Below, in pieces: positions 1-9,659 of a stretch of DNA of 64,000 bases. The notes beneath the pieces are model-generated. The model was not told the DNA's origin and did no database searches. It worked only from the letters and a program-made list of their open reading frames with translations. Positions within the stretch are counted from its first letter, which is position 1; each line of letters begins with the position of its first letter. Source of the stretch: Limnomonas spitsbergensis (taxonomy: Eukaryota > Chlorophyta > Chlorophyceae > Chlamydomonadales); contig JAYJMM010000119.1 of assembly GCA_037349105.1 (NCBI GenBank), forward strand, positions 2,057,001 through 2,121,000. Reading direction: 5' to 3'. The translations under genes were made by a program, and so were the position numbers.

Positions 1-345
1 GTGCTAGTTGCTTGCCCAAGCGGGTCACTGGTTTTCGCTTTATGTCCTAGTGTATCAAGTGCATGTACCGGTTTTCGGGCACATGTCCCATGCATCAAAT
101 GTGATGCTCTGATGGATTGTACTAATTGTACAACTTCACAAAAAACTTCACAGACCGGTCAGATGCAAGAACGGTGCTTAAATATACTAGTTTAACATAA
201 ATAGAGCAGTCAGGCGCCAGTGCGGTACTGCGGTGATTAAAAAAACTAGCACTGGTACGTAAGCTAGAAAGCGGGCAGGCCAAAGAGCAGTGCTCAGAAA
301 ACACACCAGTCCAGAGCAACGGAGAATTTAGGTGCAACGTAGCGG
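1..345. other. No gene recognised
   Basis: Short overlapping ORFs only, without recognisable motifs. At the left end the phrase around ggttttcg...catgt appears twice (about 30-45 and 68-90), a weak local duplication. Nothing else supportable. Confidence 0.4.
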
Positions 346-726
346 TCAGGGGCAAGAGTGGAAGCGCCCGAGAGCAGCGCACGAGTCAGTAGATACAAAA
401 GATTGTATCATTGTACAATTAATCCTGGTATGATTAAAAATCAGTGAAGGGGCACTGCTGTCAATCAGAGACTCACTCAAACACAAGGTCATTGACAGTA
501 CCAACCTCGATTTCCAGCCCCTCTCGCAAGGCTCTAGCATGGCCCATACCGGTATCCATGGGTTGATCAGGAACCTGGAGGCCTCTTCCTTAAAAAAGTC
601 GGGCACCGCGTAGAGCATGCGGTGGATAGGCTTTTGGAAGTCAATGATATCGTACCAAGCCGCTCCAGTCGGCCGCCCCTTTGCCCATTCAAAGCTGATG
701 CATCCCTTGCTCTCCAGAAAGCTCAT
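346..726 (-). CDS. Possible coding fragment, unidentified
   Basis: A 126-codon minus-strand ORF that, unlike its neighbours, is not repeat-derived and has a balanced composition, with aromatic-rich stretches such as AAWYDIIDFQKPIHRMLY and FLINPWIPVWAMLEP. It remains open further upstream to about 760 without an ATG, so it could be an internal exon or a gene remnant. No family was recognised. The ORF is short and the last 30 or so codons look non-coding. I infer a possible exon or relic only; it could also be chance. Confidence 0.25.
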   Translation of the reverse strand: MSFLESKGCISFEWAKGRPTGAAWYDIIDFQKPIHRMLYAVPDFFKEEASRFLINPWIPVWAMLEPCERGWKSRLVLSMTLCLSESLIDSSAPSLIFNHTRINCTMIQSFVSTDSCAALGRFHSCP

Positions 727-827
727 GCCAGCCTTGAGTTGCGTCAGTGTACCACCGGATGAAAACTAGATGTTCACTTCAAGCTCGGGGAACCGAGTTA
801 CTCCCTGCCCAGATTATGGGTCGAAAG

Positions 828-1558
828 CACGGGCAGGGGACAGGAAGAGGGACAGGGGACAGGTGCATGACAGATTGACAGGGGACAGGGACATGGACAG
901 GGGACATGAGCAGGGACAGAGGGCATGGGCAGGGATAGGGGACATGAGCAGGGACAGGGGCATGGACAAGAGCAGGGGACAGGGGACAGGAGCAGGGGAC
1001 AGAAGCAAGGGACAGAAGCAGAGGACAGAAGCAGGGGCAGGGAACAGGAGCAGGGGACAGGAGCAGGGGACAGGAGCAGGGATAGGAGCAGGGATAGGAG
1101 CAGGGACAGGGGACAGAAGCTGGGACAGGGGACAGGAGCAGAGACAGGGGGCAGGAGCAGGGGCATGCTACAGGAGCAGAGACAGGGGGCAGGAGCTGGG
1201 ACAGGGGGCAGGAGCAGGGACAGGGGGCAGGAGCATGGAAAGGGGGCAGGAGCAGGGACATGGGACAGGAGCAGAGACAGGGGGCAGGAGCATGGGCAGG
1301 GACATGAGCAGGGACAGGGGGCATGAGCAGGGACATGGGGCATGAGCAGGGACATGGGGCATGAGCAGGGACAGGGGGCAGGAGCAGGGACAAGGGAAAT
1401 GAGCAGGGACAGGGGACAGGAGCAGGGACAGGGGGCAGGAGCAAGGACAGGGGACAGGAGCAGGGACAGAGGACAGGAGCAGGGACAGGGGGGAGGAGCT
1501 GGGACTGAAGGCAGGAGCTGGGACAGGGGGCAGGAGCTGGGACAGGGGGAAGGAGCTA
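828..1558. repeat. Purine-rich minisatellite (caggggacaggagcaggga-like)
   Basis: About 730 bp of degenerate 6-, 12- and 18/19-bp units built from ggacag, gagcag and ggacat. All frames on both strands stay open (RDRGQEQG-like on plus, PVPAPVPCPCS-like on minus), which explains several long apparent ORFs here that I do not regard as genes. Strong purine/pyrimidine strand asymmetry. Confidence 0.9.
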
Positions 1559-1559
1559 C

Positions 1560-2262
1560 GACCGGTATCATGCAACCAGGATAATGCACGTTCATGGTTG
1601 CGCATGCGGCCAGTAGCTGTACTGCAGTACTGGTACTGCGCCCCCATGATGGGGAGCATAAACGAGACCGGCCCATACTGCTAGTTGGTCGCCTTAGTAG
1701 CACGCACCTAAGCGCGGACCAGTGTAGCAGCGGCCGCTCACTGCTACCTGTTTCATGCAGCCAATATAATGCACGCTCATGGATGCGCATGTGGCCAACA
1801 CTTGAACCGTCGCGGCATTTTTTTGACAGAGAGCAGGACAAGACTGGCCAAAGGACGGTCGCCTAAGCAACACACACCTAAGCGCGGACCCGGATGGCAG
1901 GGGCCGCTCACTGCTACCAGTTACATGCAGCCTGTTTATTGCATGTTTATGGTTGCGCACGTGGACAACAGCTGGACCGGTCATGCACCTTCCTTTTAGG
2001 GGGGAAAACAATACCAGCCTAATCTCAGTTGCCCATGCAGGCAGATAAGCGCAGGTCTAGGGAGAAGCAGCCGCTCACTGTCACCGGTTTCATGCAGCCA
2101 ATATAATACAAGCTCATGGTTGTGCATGTGAGCAACAGCTGTACAATCATTGCACCTCCTTGATAGTGGGGAAAACAAGAGAGGCATGCGGTCGGTTGTT
2201 CAAGCGGCACTTACCTGTGCTCAGGGTAGCAGCGGCCGTTCACCGCTACTAGTATTATGCGG
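1560..2262. repeat. Degenerate ~165-bp tandem repeat
   Basis: A block containing ggccgctcactgctac, then ttcatgcagccaatataat, then a gcgcatgtggccaacagctg-like tail recurs with starts near 1730, 1900, 2064 and 2230. A partial unit lies at 1565-1620. Units are separated by diverged spacers (aggcgcggacc-like). No protein-coding signature. Confidence 0.7.
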
Positions 2263-2324
2263 TCCATGGCTGGTCACCTAACAAGCAGCACGCACCTCAG
2301 CGAGCAACTGGGTAGCAGCAGCGG

Positions 2325-2600
2325 TGCGCAAGCTAGCCAACCGCCCCATGCTAGTGCGCAAGCTGGCCATGAACCACATGATTGTGGGCCAGCTGGCCAT
2401 CAGCTCCATGCTCGTTTGCCAGCTGGTCAACAGCTCCATGCTGGTGTGCAAGTTGTCCCTCAGCTCCACGCACGCCGGTGCGCAAGCTGACCACCAACTT
2501 CATGCTGATAGCTAGTGTGCAAGATGGCCAGAAGCTTCACGCTAGTGCGCAAGCTAGCCAGATGTTGCAGGCTGTTCACCAAGCTGGCTAGCATCTATAA
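2325..2600. repeat. 30-bp degenerate tandem repeat
   Basis: About nine units of roughly 30 bp, each carrying aagctggcca or cagctggcca followed by agctccatgct and gtgcgc. Since the period is a multiple of three, all frames remain open, so the ORFs here are treated as artefacts. Confidence 0.75.
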
Positions 2601-3390
2601 TTTTATATGTTGGCATGGAAGCTCAGCACTCACCCGCAGCTCCATGATGCTGGTATGCATGCTCCCTGTAGCTGCAGGCCAGCAGCTCCAGATTCAGAAT
2701 GGCTGATGGCTACTAGTAGACCACTCAGTAAAGGTGAAGAATCAAGCAGTAGACAAGCCGCATGCCAAGCAGGAAGAGTACACGAAGTTTTAGGAGAATG
2801 CAGTCGGCCCAACAACAGCCCAGGTGTACAAGAAACTCTCGTTGTCAGCTGAGAAAAGGCAAGCAGGGACAGGAAAGGCAAACGACTAACTAGTACCACC
2901 GGGCACCCTGGCTTGTCCTCAGCTATCAGTAGCACTACTTAAAACGCAAGTACGTGTTCATACCCTGTCTGGTCGTTGTGGAAACATCTCGTTGATCGAA
3001 TTCCTTCAACAGGGAACTCATAGAAGACATGATTATTAGTATTGCCAGGGTGTGTCTGCATCAGGCGGACAAAGAAGCGCAATTAACGGTACTCATATGC
3101 AACAGACTGAAGGACGGGCAAGGGAACATATTTCTGCAACTGTAGCCGGACGGACGAGCAAGCGGACTTGGTCCTGCAGCGGATATCTTTCAAGCAGGCA
3201 AGCGTGCCGGAATGCGTGCGCAATTCTACAGCTAACACTGACGCCAGCGGGAAGACGGCACGGATGCTGGGGCGACAATGCAGGGGGTGGGGGCACGCTT
3301 GATTCAATCACGCAAAATCGCCAGTTCAAACGACCCGTTTCCCCCATCTTGATTCAAACGACCCATTCAAGCGTCGGAAACTTACCGACG
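2601..3390. other. No gene recognised
   Basis: Unique-looking sequence without a convincing coding region. Two imperfect copies of the phrase gttcaaacgacccgttt / gattcaaacgacccattc lie at 3325-3370, just before the 156-bp direct repeat. Confidence 0.35.
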
Positions 3391-3546
3391 TCGGTGTGCC
3401 TATTCTTATTATTCTTTTTCTTCTTACTGAAAAAACTACCCAAACTACCCACCACCACCAACCAGTGGTTCACTTGCCGAACCGCCTGAAAATGGCGCTC
3501 CCCAGTGGGGAGTTCGTGTTTGTGCCGCCGCCCCCCGCCTCCCCAT
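3391..3546. repeat. 156-bp direct repeat, copy 1
   Basis: Begins tcggtgtgcctattcttatt and ends at gcctccccat. It is nearly identical to 3961-4116, with only a handful of substitutions over 156 bp, and the two copies start exactly 570 bp apart. A pyrimidine-rich tract (ttattattctttttcttctt) lies near the left end. Confidence 0.9.
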
Positions 3547-3960
3547 GGGGCAGGGGCATTCAGCCCATCCGGGCTTTCCGCTGCCCCCCGTCGGGCTTCC
3601 ACGCACTTCTCGGGTGTCGGGCTTCCACGGCTCCTAGGCGGTGTCCAATGCCTCCACGCCGTGTCCCACTTTTCTGTCAACAATGCACCATGCCCTGCTA
3701 GGCATCGGAGCGGTTGCGATGCATCGCGTCGCTAAAACTCTTCTGTGCATGTGTCCGCCATCACTGATGTCTCCGAGGTAGCAATTGGGGAGGTCAGGGG
3801 AGAAAAGGCCGCAAGGTGCCCTCGGATGTTTGCATTTCATGACGCACGCACACTGCAAAACAGTCATGCGGCATCTCATCAGCGCATGGGGAGTTTCGCA
3901 GTCGTGGGGAGTGGTTGGAGGAGGTCGGCAACATCTTGCATGCAAGACTCGGGGGGCACC

Positions 3961-4116
3961 TCGGTGTGCCTATTCTTATTATTCTTTTTCTTCTTACTGA
4001 AAAAACTACCCAAACTACCCAACACCACCAACCAGTGGTTCACTTGCCGAACCGCCTGAAAATGGCGCTCCCCAGTGGGGAGTTCGTGTTTGTGCTGCCG
4101 CCCCCAGCCTCCCCAT
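3961..4116. repeat. 156-bp direct repeat, copy 2
   Basis: Second copy of the repeat at 3391-3546. It ends 5 bp before the stop codon of the minus-strand SF3 helicase relic. The intervening 414 bp (3547-3960) holds no recognised gene. The pair could be terminal repeats of a small element or a segmental duplication. Confidence 0.9.
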
Positions 4117-4121
4117 ATCCC

Positions 4122-5273
4122 TTACACGAAGTCGCATGCAGGCCGTTCTGTCACCAACTCTAGTCCCTTGACTGCCCGTGCGTTTGTCCGGCGGTCCCGG
4201 TTGAAGTGGTCGCAACACTGCCTCGGCTTGTACACCTTGTTTCCACACGCCATGCACGTCTTGATCTTCTCCTCGACCTCGAAGCCGGCCACGAGAACCG
4301 CCTCCTCGTTCATGATCTCCCGCGTCCTGAAGCCTGGATTGCTTGCTTTGTACTCTGCAACGTAGGTGTTGTACGCTGCTGCCAACACCTTGAGCGACAC
4401 GTGGGATCCCTCGATGCGCCGCACGTACGCGCTCACCTCGTCGTCCGGTCCGAGCGCGAGGAACCGCTTGACGACGCTCATTGACACTTCCATCTTCTGC
4501 TGTGCCCGCCGCAGGTCTTCTGGGCACCATCTCCAGAAATCGACGTGTCGATTCCGGGCTGCAGCGTCTAGGTACGCCTTGATCGATCTCGCAACGATCG
4601 CTGGCAGCTCCTCGTCCTTGAGCTTCGCCAAGAGCGTGGGGTCCGGATCTCGCACCACTCTATCGAATGGGTACATGACGAGTCGGCGTGTCGACTGGTT
4701 TCCGCTGTTTTCGTAGTCAAACATGTAGTTGCTTCCCAATATCATGGGTGCGGTCCACTGCACGTCCATCACCGACCCCCCTTTCGTAGAGCCGCTCATG
4801 CCTTCTCCCGTCACCATGACTTGAAGCGCCTCTTGCGGCAACACCGCACTCATCTTTTGTGGCATGTCCCGTCCGATGATCACCTCGCATTCCAGCATGG
4901 ACTGCAGTCCGAACACTTGCTCGTGGTTGTGGCTGAGCGTCCCAACTTGCGACCTCGCGAACATGGATGCGGCCACCTCGAGCACCAGCGACTTTCCGGT
5001 TCCGCCGATGCCCACCAACACCGGCATCACTTGCCAAGAGTCCATTTCGCCAACTTTGAAGAGCAGACGCCCGATCAACGCGTACAACGAAGATGCGACC
5101 TCCGGGGACATTTGGGCCTCCAGGATGTGATCCATGAGCGGTGTCTCCGTCGACCCCGTGAAAGTGACGTGGATGTGGTGCCGTGCGATCCGGCCTTCCA
5201 TCGCAAGGCCTTTGTCGATTCCGACGCCGACGCCTACGGGATATTCGTGAAAACTGGCATCCGAGAGTCTCAT
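4122..5273 (-). CDS. D5-like SF3 helicase, 5'-truncated
   Basis: C-terminal helicase half of a D5-type primase-helicase, the replicative SF3 AAA+ ATPase of large DNA viruses and polinton-like viruses. Numbering from the ATG at 5273 (383 aa): the conserved entry TPLMDHILEAQ is at about 44-54, Walker A GIGGTGKS at about 88-95, a B-motif region ECEVIIGRDMP at about 128-138, the sensor-type ILGSN at about 178-182, and an arginine-containing RRLVMYPFDR at about 196-205. A Cys/His-rich tail (CMACGNK, then CCDHF) resembles the zinc motif at D5 C-termini. The archaeo-eukaryotic primase half is absent. Upstream the frame runs without a stop into a GC-rich repeat (boundary about 5280-5290), so any longer reading is a fusion with repeat DNA. 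Next to it is the 156-bp direct repeat. Family assignment is from motif order; the truncation is seen; viral origin is inferred. Confidence 0.8.
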   Translation of the reverse strand: MRLSDASFHEYPVGVGVGIDKGLAMEGRIARHHIHVTFTGSTETPLMDHILEAQMSPEVASSLYALIGRLLFKVGEMDSWQVMPVLVGIGGTGKSLVLEVAASMFARSQVGTLSHNHEQVFGLQSMLECEVIIGRDMPQKMSAVLPQEALQVMVTGEGMSGSTKGGSVMDVQWTAPMILGSNYMFDYENSGNQSTRRLVMYPFDRVVRDPDPTLLAKLKDEELPAIVARSIKAYLDAAARNRHVDFWRWCPEDLRRAQQKMEVSMSVVKRFLALGPDDEVSAYVRRIEGSHVSLKVLAAAYNTYVAEYKASNPGFRTREIMNEEAVLVAGFEVEEKIKTCMACGNKVYKPRQCCDHFNRDRRTNARAVKGLELVTERPACDFV

Positions 5274-5284
5274 GACCCCATTCG

Positions 5285-5925
5285 AGCTCCGTTCTCCGGA
5301 GCTTGCATGGCGACCCCTTGCACATGTGCGCGCACGCCATGCACATGTGCGCGCACGCCATGCGCATGCCTTGTGGCCTATAGGCCACTGGGACGCAGCG
5401 CGCATACACTGGGACGCAACGCATCCACTGGAATGCAGCGCACGCGCACACCATGCGCATGCCATGCGCATGCACTGGATGCACCACCGAGCACCACGTA
5501 GACTCACTGGGATGCCGAATAGTTCCACAGAGCGTCACAGAGCATCACAGAGCATCACAGAGCATCACAGAGCATCACTGGGATGCCACAGAGAACCACT
5601 GGGATGCCACAGAGAACCACTGGGATGCCACAGAGAACCACAGAGCGCCACAGAGCATCACAGAGCATCACAGAGCATCACAGAGAACCACAGAGCGCCA
5701 CAGAGCATCACAGAGAACCACAGAGAACCACAGAGAACCACAGAGAACCACAGAGCATCACTCGGATGCCACAGAGAATCACAGGGATGCCACAGAGAAT
5801 CACAGAGAATCACAGAGCATCACTCGGATGCCACAGAGAACCACAGGGATGCCACAGAGAACCACAGAGCGATCATGCTACCACTGGGAACCACTGGGAA
5901 CTGCATGCATGGCGAAGGTACTGGG
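5285..5925. repeat. Composite ~640-bp repeat, copy 1
   Basis: Three parts in order. First, a GC-rich block ccggagcttgcatggcgacc followed by repeats of cacatgtgcgcgcacgcc and cgcatgccatgcgcatg. Second, an array of 10/11-bp units cacagagaac/cacagagcat with interspersed cactgggatgc. Third, a unique tail gcgatcatgctaccactggg ... ctgcatgcatggcgaaggt. The same three parts in the same order recur at 9775-10404. It overlaps the frame-extension of the truncated helicase. Confidence 0.85.
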
Positions 5926-6094
5926 AGGCCTTGCTGGTCGTCCTCTCTGCCCTGGAGCTCGCCTGCTGGTCGTCCTCTCTGCCCTTCGGATCGTTGGTGA
6001 TCCAGGGGATGGCAAGGGCCCTCCGATTCTCGCCTCCCTGCGTCGACCCTTCACCGTTTCTATACCTATGTGTCCATTATAGTTCACACCCTAT

Positions 6095-6368
6095 ATTATG
6101 AATATATATGAATATATATGTATACATATTTTAATGTATTATTATATCTACGATATATATTATAATACATATCTTATTATATATATTAATATATTAATAA
6201 TATAATATATGTATTATAGTAATATAAGGTGAAGGGGTGAAGGGGTGAAGGGGGTGTTATCCATATAGGCGGGAGTGCGGAAAGGTAGGGAGGGTCCAAC
6301 GCCTATAACGTCATACAGAGGATACGGAATAGCCAGACCCCTTCACCGTTCACCCGTTCACCCGCCGT
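6095..6368. repeat. AT-rich block flanked by inverted GGTGAAGGGG motifs
   Basis: About 130 bp of almost pure A/T (tatgaatatata..., 6098-6228) is followed at once by triplicated ggtgaagggg (6229-6255). About 90 bp later comes the inverted form ccccttcaccgttcacccgttcaccc (6338-6363); another cccttcaccgttt lies just upstream at 6047. The layout resembles terminal inverted repeats of a small element or a scaffold-attachment/origin-like AT tract. No function can be assigned from sequence. Confidence 0.55.
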
Positions 6369-6607
6369 GTCGGGGAAGAGGAAAGAGGGAACGACCAGCA
6401 GACGCTCATAAAGACGGATGAGACCCGCCTAGTGCGCATCGCACTCGTGATGGTGAAGGCCCCCTGCCGGGAATGCTCCTCGTCTCCGAGAGGAGGAACG
6501 ACCATCATAAAACCGCTACACGTACATCCCGCGATAACAGAATGACATCCTGACATCCCCGTTCAGGCAACCAATTCCCCGTGACACAATTTGCTTTCCC
6601 TTTTTTT

Positions 6608-6925
6608 GAAACGATCCGCGAGGCGTAAACGGGGCTGCCCACTGGTCCTCAGTCATTCCGTTTGCCGGAGCCTGCATGGCGAGCCTGCGGGAGTGCCGCG
6701 GGAGTGCCGCACGTTCCACGAGGCGTAAACGGGGCTCCCCACTGATCCTCAGTCATTCCGTTCGCCGGAGCCTGCATGGCGAGTCTGCGGGAGTGCCGCA
6801 CGATCCACTAGGCGTAAACGGGGCTCCCCACTGATCCTCAGTCATTCCGTTCGCCGGAGAGCATGCATGGAGAGCCTGTGGGAGTGCTGCACGATCCACG
6901 AGGCGTAAACGGGGCTCCCCACTGA
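6608..6925. repeat. 89-100-bp tandem repeat (aggcgtaaacggggct units)
   Basis: Unit starts (aggcgtaaac) at 6621, 6721, 6810 and 6901. Each unit reads on through ctgatcctcagtcattccgt, gccggagcctgcatggcgag and gggagtgccgcacgatccac. The first unit has an extra gggagtgccgcg duplication. The same unit recurs at 9668-9800, where it runs directly into the composite repeat, so the two are parts of one family. Confidence 0.9.
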
Positions 6926-7600
6926 TAGATTACCAATGCCAAAGTATCCCCCCCCCCCCCTAAACCACTACATGCGAATAAAGCCGGGGCCTCTAACCAC
7001 CATTACACGTTGTGATTTTTGGAATTCTAGCAACAGAGAAAAACAATCTAATGGCCTCCTACCAGCCACTTAACAGCCTCATACCAGCCTCTACCAGCTT
7101 CTGCGCCGAAACCAGTCACGGAATAAAAAAAACGTTCCGCCCTCTCCGCTCCTCTTCCGTCGTTCTTCTTTTGCTGCTGACCCTCTAGATCTCCTCCTGC
7201 GATTCTTATTGGTGAGGGACGCTGTGACGCGGAATTCCGATCGGGCCATTATATTTATCGCCTGCTTATCTACCCTATCCGATGTCCAGTTCTCTCTCGT
7301 TCACTGCTGCTTGCAGATTCGCCTCGCCACCTTGTTCTACTATATGCCCCATTCCCTTCTTTCATCCTCCTCCTCCTCCTCCTCGCCCTCGCCCACAGGA
7401 GCGTCTCGTTCCACTCCTCCCGACTGAGCCGTTCATCCTTCCACCTCCGACCATCCCTTTTGGGCTGCGTCGCTTGCAAGGTCAGAGGCCGCGCGGTGCC
7501 GCAGGCTTCCTGCGGTGGGGGATTTGCGTGGCGCGCACAGTTTTTCGGGAGAGGGCTTTTTGAAGAGGGATGGGGGGCGCTGTGTTGTGGCGGGGAGGTG
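6926..7600. other. No gene recognised
   Basis: Includes a 13-bp C homopolymer ending at 6960 and a pyrimidine-rich stretch with a (tcc)n run near 7366-7385. Short ORFs only. It could hold the promoter or leader of the gene at 8388, but no defined signal was found. Confidence 0.35.
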
Positions 7601-7609
7601 CATGGGGGG

Positions 7610-7945
7610 CCACGCGCCGCCCCTGCATGCGCTGCCCCTCCCCTGCCACACGCGCTGCCCCTCCCCTGCCACACACGCTGCCCATGCGTTGCCCTTGCGC
7701 TGCCCCACGCGCCGCCCCACGCGCCGCCCCACACGCCGCCCCTTGCGCTGCCCCCCGCGCCGCCCCTGCGCTGCCCCACGCGCTGCCCATGCGCTGCCCC
7801 ACGCGCTGCCCACGCGCTGCCCATGCGCTGCCCCACGCGCCGCCCCTTGCGCTGCCCTATGCGCTGCCCCATGCGATGCCCCATGCGTTGCCCTTGCGCT
7901 CCCCCACACGATGCCCTTGCGCTGCACCTTGCGCTGCGTCCATTG
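7610..7945. repeat. GCGCTGCCC minisatellite
   Basis: About 330 bp of degenerate 9- to 18-bp units (gcgctgccccacgc, gcgctgcccatgc). All six frames are open, giving Ala/Arg/Pro-rich spurious ORFs on both strands. Confidence 0.9.
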
Positions 7946-8159
7946 GACCATGGGATTGTCCGCGTGTTATGGTAGAAAGCCCCCCCCCACACACACACAC
8001 CCATGATGCAGGCTTGCGCAGGAAAACTAGATTCTGCTCTGCAGTTTCCTCCTGGACACCTGGTCAACCCTGTGGCCTGCCTCTGCTCGGTGAGTGCACC
8101 GTGATGCCCTTGCGGATGGAAGGGTCTGCATGCATGCACCTCGCTGAGTCCACCTTGCG

Positions 8160-8290
8160 CATGCGCTTTGCGCAGCCACCTGCGCATGCTCCTGCAGCCT
8201 GCACCTGCAGCCTGCACCTGCACCTGCGCCTGCAGCCTGCACCTGTGTCTGTAGCGTGCACCTGCACCTGCATGCACCTTACCGCATGCG
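8160..8290. repeat. CCTGCA-type short tandem repeat
   Basis: Degenerate hexamer-based repeat (gcctgcacctgcacctgcg) of about 130 bp, ending about 100 bp before the predicted start of the next gene. Confidence 0.7.
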
Positions 8291-8387
8291 CCTGTGCGTA
8301 TGCAGCCATGGGCTGCTGTGCAGTGCTAAGAATGCTTAGTGCGTTCCACCTCACCTGCTCCCACCGAATTTGTACGCTCCCTGTAGG

Positions 8388-9251
8388 ATGCCGACCGGTA
8401 CATGGTCTACAGCCTCGGGGGTGCTGGTCATCCAGCATGGTCAGCATGCAAGACAGCATGCCCTGGTGGCGGCCGCCAAGCTAGGGCTGAGCACGCTCGT
8501 CAACAGCAGTGCTGATGCAGCTGCCAAGGTGCAGCGCATCATCGGCATTCTCGACAGCGACAGCCCGGACTTGGCAGAGGTGGTGCGAGAGATGGGAGAG
8601 CTGCTGGGAGTTGTGCAACAGCACAAATCTCTCGCCCACGCCAGCTTTACCGACGTGAGCTCGCTCCTAGATGGACTGCTGGCGTCGGTGATCAGCCTGA
8701 CTGCTGACAGAGTCGACCTCAGAGGTCAGGTCCAGCAGCTTCAAAATGCTGTGCAGAGGTCGGAGGTCAGGCTGGCGGTGGTGGAGGGCCAGCTCGCCGC
8801 GGAGCAGCACAAGATTCTGCTCGGGCAGCTCGCCTACATCATCGACCAGGGTGCTGCCAGCTTCATTTATGGACCTGGGTACTACTACACCAGCTTCAGG
8901 GACCTGGAGGTAGACATGCGACAAGGCAGCGGCACGCCAGAGGAGCTGGAGCGCTGGAGGCAGCTGTGCGCGTTCTTTCACAGCAAGGGAGGCCTGAGCC
9001 CCCGTGACGTCACGCGGCTCACCAGCATTGTGCGGCAGCTGCGGTTTGAGATGGCGCACGGGTCTGAAGCAGCGAAGGCATCAACAAAGCTGGAGCAGCT
9101 GCATGACTGGGCACGACAGCTGCTGGAGCCACAGCCCATGTGCGCATTCCAGAAGCTGGTGGACCTGGCCACATGCTTCTCCAGCCAGGAGCAGCCTCTG
9201 GTGCCGGCTCAGTACAACGACATGCAGGACAGGGTACGCGCAACGTTGTGA
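8388..9251 (+). CDS. Uncharacterised helical protein
   Basis: ATG at 8388 gives 287 aa, single exon, stop at 9249-9251. Composition and codon usage look like real coding sequence, and the frame is open across unique DNA. The first ~80 residues are Ala/Leu-rich helix; residues ~85-135 (SLLDGLLASVISLTADRVDL, then QVQQLQNAVQRSEV) have the heptad spacing of a short coiled coil. A central segment contains LGQLAYIIDQGA and YGPGYYYTSFRDLEVD, followed by a charged helical C-terminus with PRDVTRLTSI. No enzyme motif, signal peptide or membrane segment is seen, and no named family was recognised. A cctgtag just before the ATG could be a 3' splice site, so an upstream exon is possible. Its surroundings are repeat-rich with mobile or viral-like relics, but nothing shows it belongs to them. 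Confidence 0.65.
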   Translation: MPTGTWSTASGVLVIQHGQHARQHALVAAAKLGLSTLVNSSADAAAKVQRIIGILDSDSPDLAEVVREMGELLGVVQQHKSLAHASFTDVSSLLDGLLASVISLTADRVDLRGQVQQLQNAVQRSEVRLAVVEGQLAAEQHKILLGQLAYIIDQGAASFIYGPGYYYTSFRDLEVDMRQGSGTPEELERWRQLCAFFHSKGGLSPRDVTRLTSIVRQLRFEMAHGSEAAKASTKLEQLHDWARQLLEPQPMCAFQKLVDLATCFSSQEQPLVPAQYNDMQDRVRATL

Positions 9252-9640
9252 GAGCCACAGGAATGAGGTGGGTTGTGACTGTGGTATGGGTAGTTGTCTC
9301 TGTGGCGTCTGTATGGCCGTGCTTGCTGCGGTCCACTGCCCCCCCCCCCCTGACGTCCATTTCCCTTGGCTTTGTGCAGATATCATGTATGCATGGACAG
9401 CGCAGCGCCCGCCGGGCCTGCCTCCGGGCCGCTGTCCAAGCGTAGTATGCGTGCAGCGAGGACTGCATGGACCCCACGCTCGTCGTAGAGGGAGAGGGGG
9501 GGGGTAAATTTCCCCCGTGACACATGGTAACATCTGAAAACAACTCGTAACATTTAGCCTTAATGTTTTTGTCTGCGCGTTATCTTTATATTATTTACAT
9601 GCGTCTTTATATACCGATGCTTTAAGGGAATGCTGCGCGA
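9252..9640. other. No gene recognised
   Basis: Presumed 3' flank of the gene at 8388. Contains a C-run near 9341-9350 and an AT-rich stretch at 9540-9610. No feature with support. Confidence 0.35.
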
Positions 9641-9659
9641 TCCCGTTGCGTGGCAGCAC

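Noticed and set aside
770..1841. Several long ORFs on both strands
   Set aside because: All are translations of the purine-rich minisatellite, open in every frame.
5272..6101. Plus-strand ORFs of 170-240 codons
   Set aside because: They translate the composite repeat (cacagagaac array); the real homology here is on the minus strand and only up to about 5273.
7270..8484. Long Ala/Gly/Arg- and Pro/Cys-rich ORFs on both strands
   Set aside because: They derive from the gcgctgccc minisatellite and the cctgca repeat.
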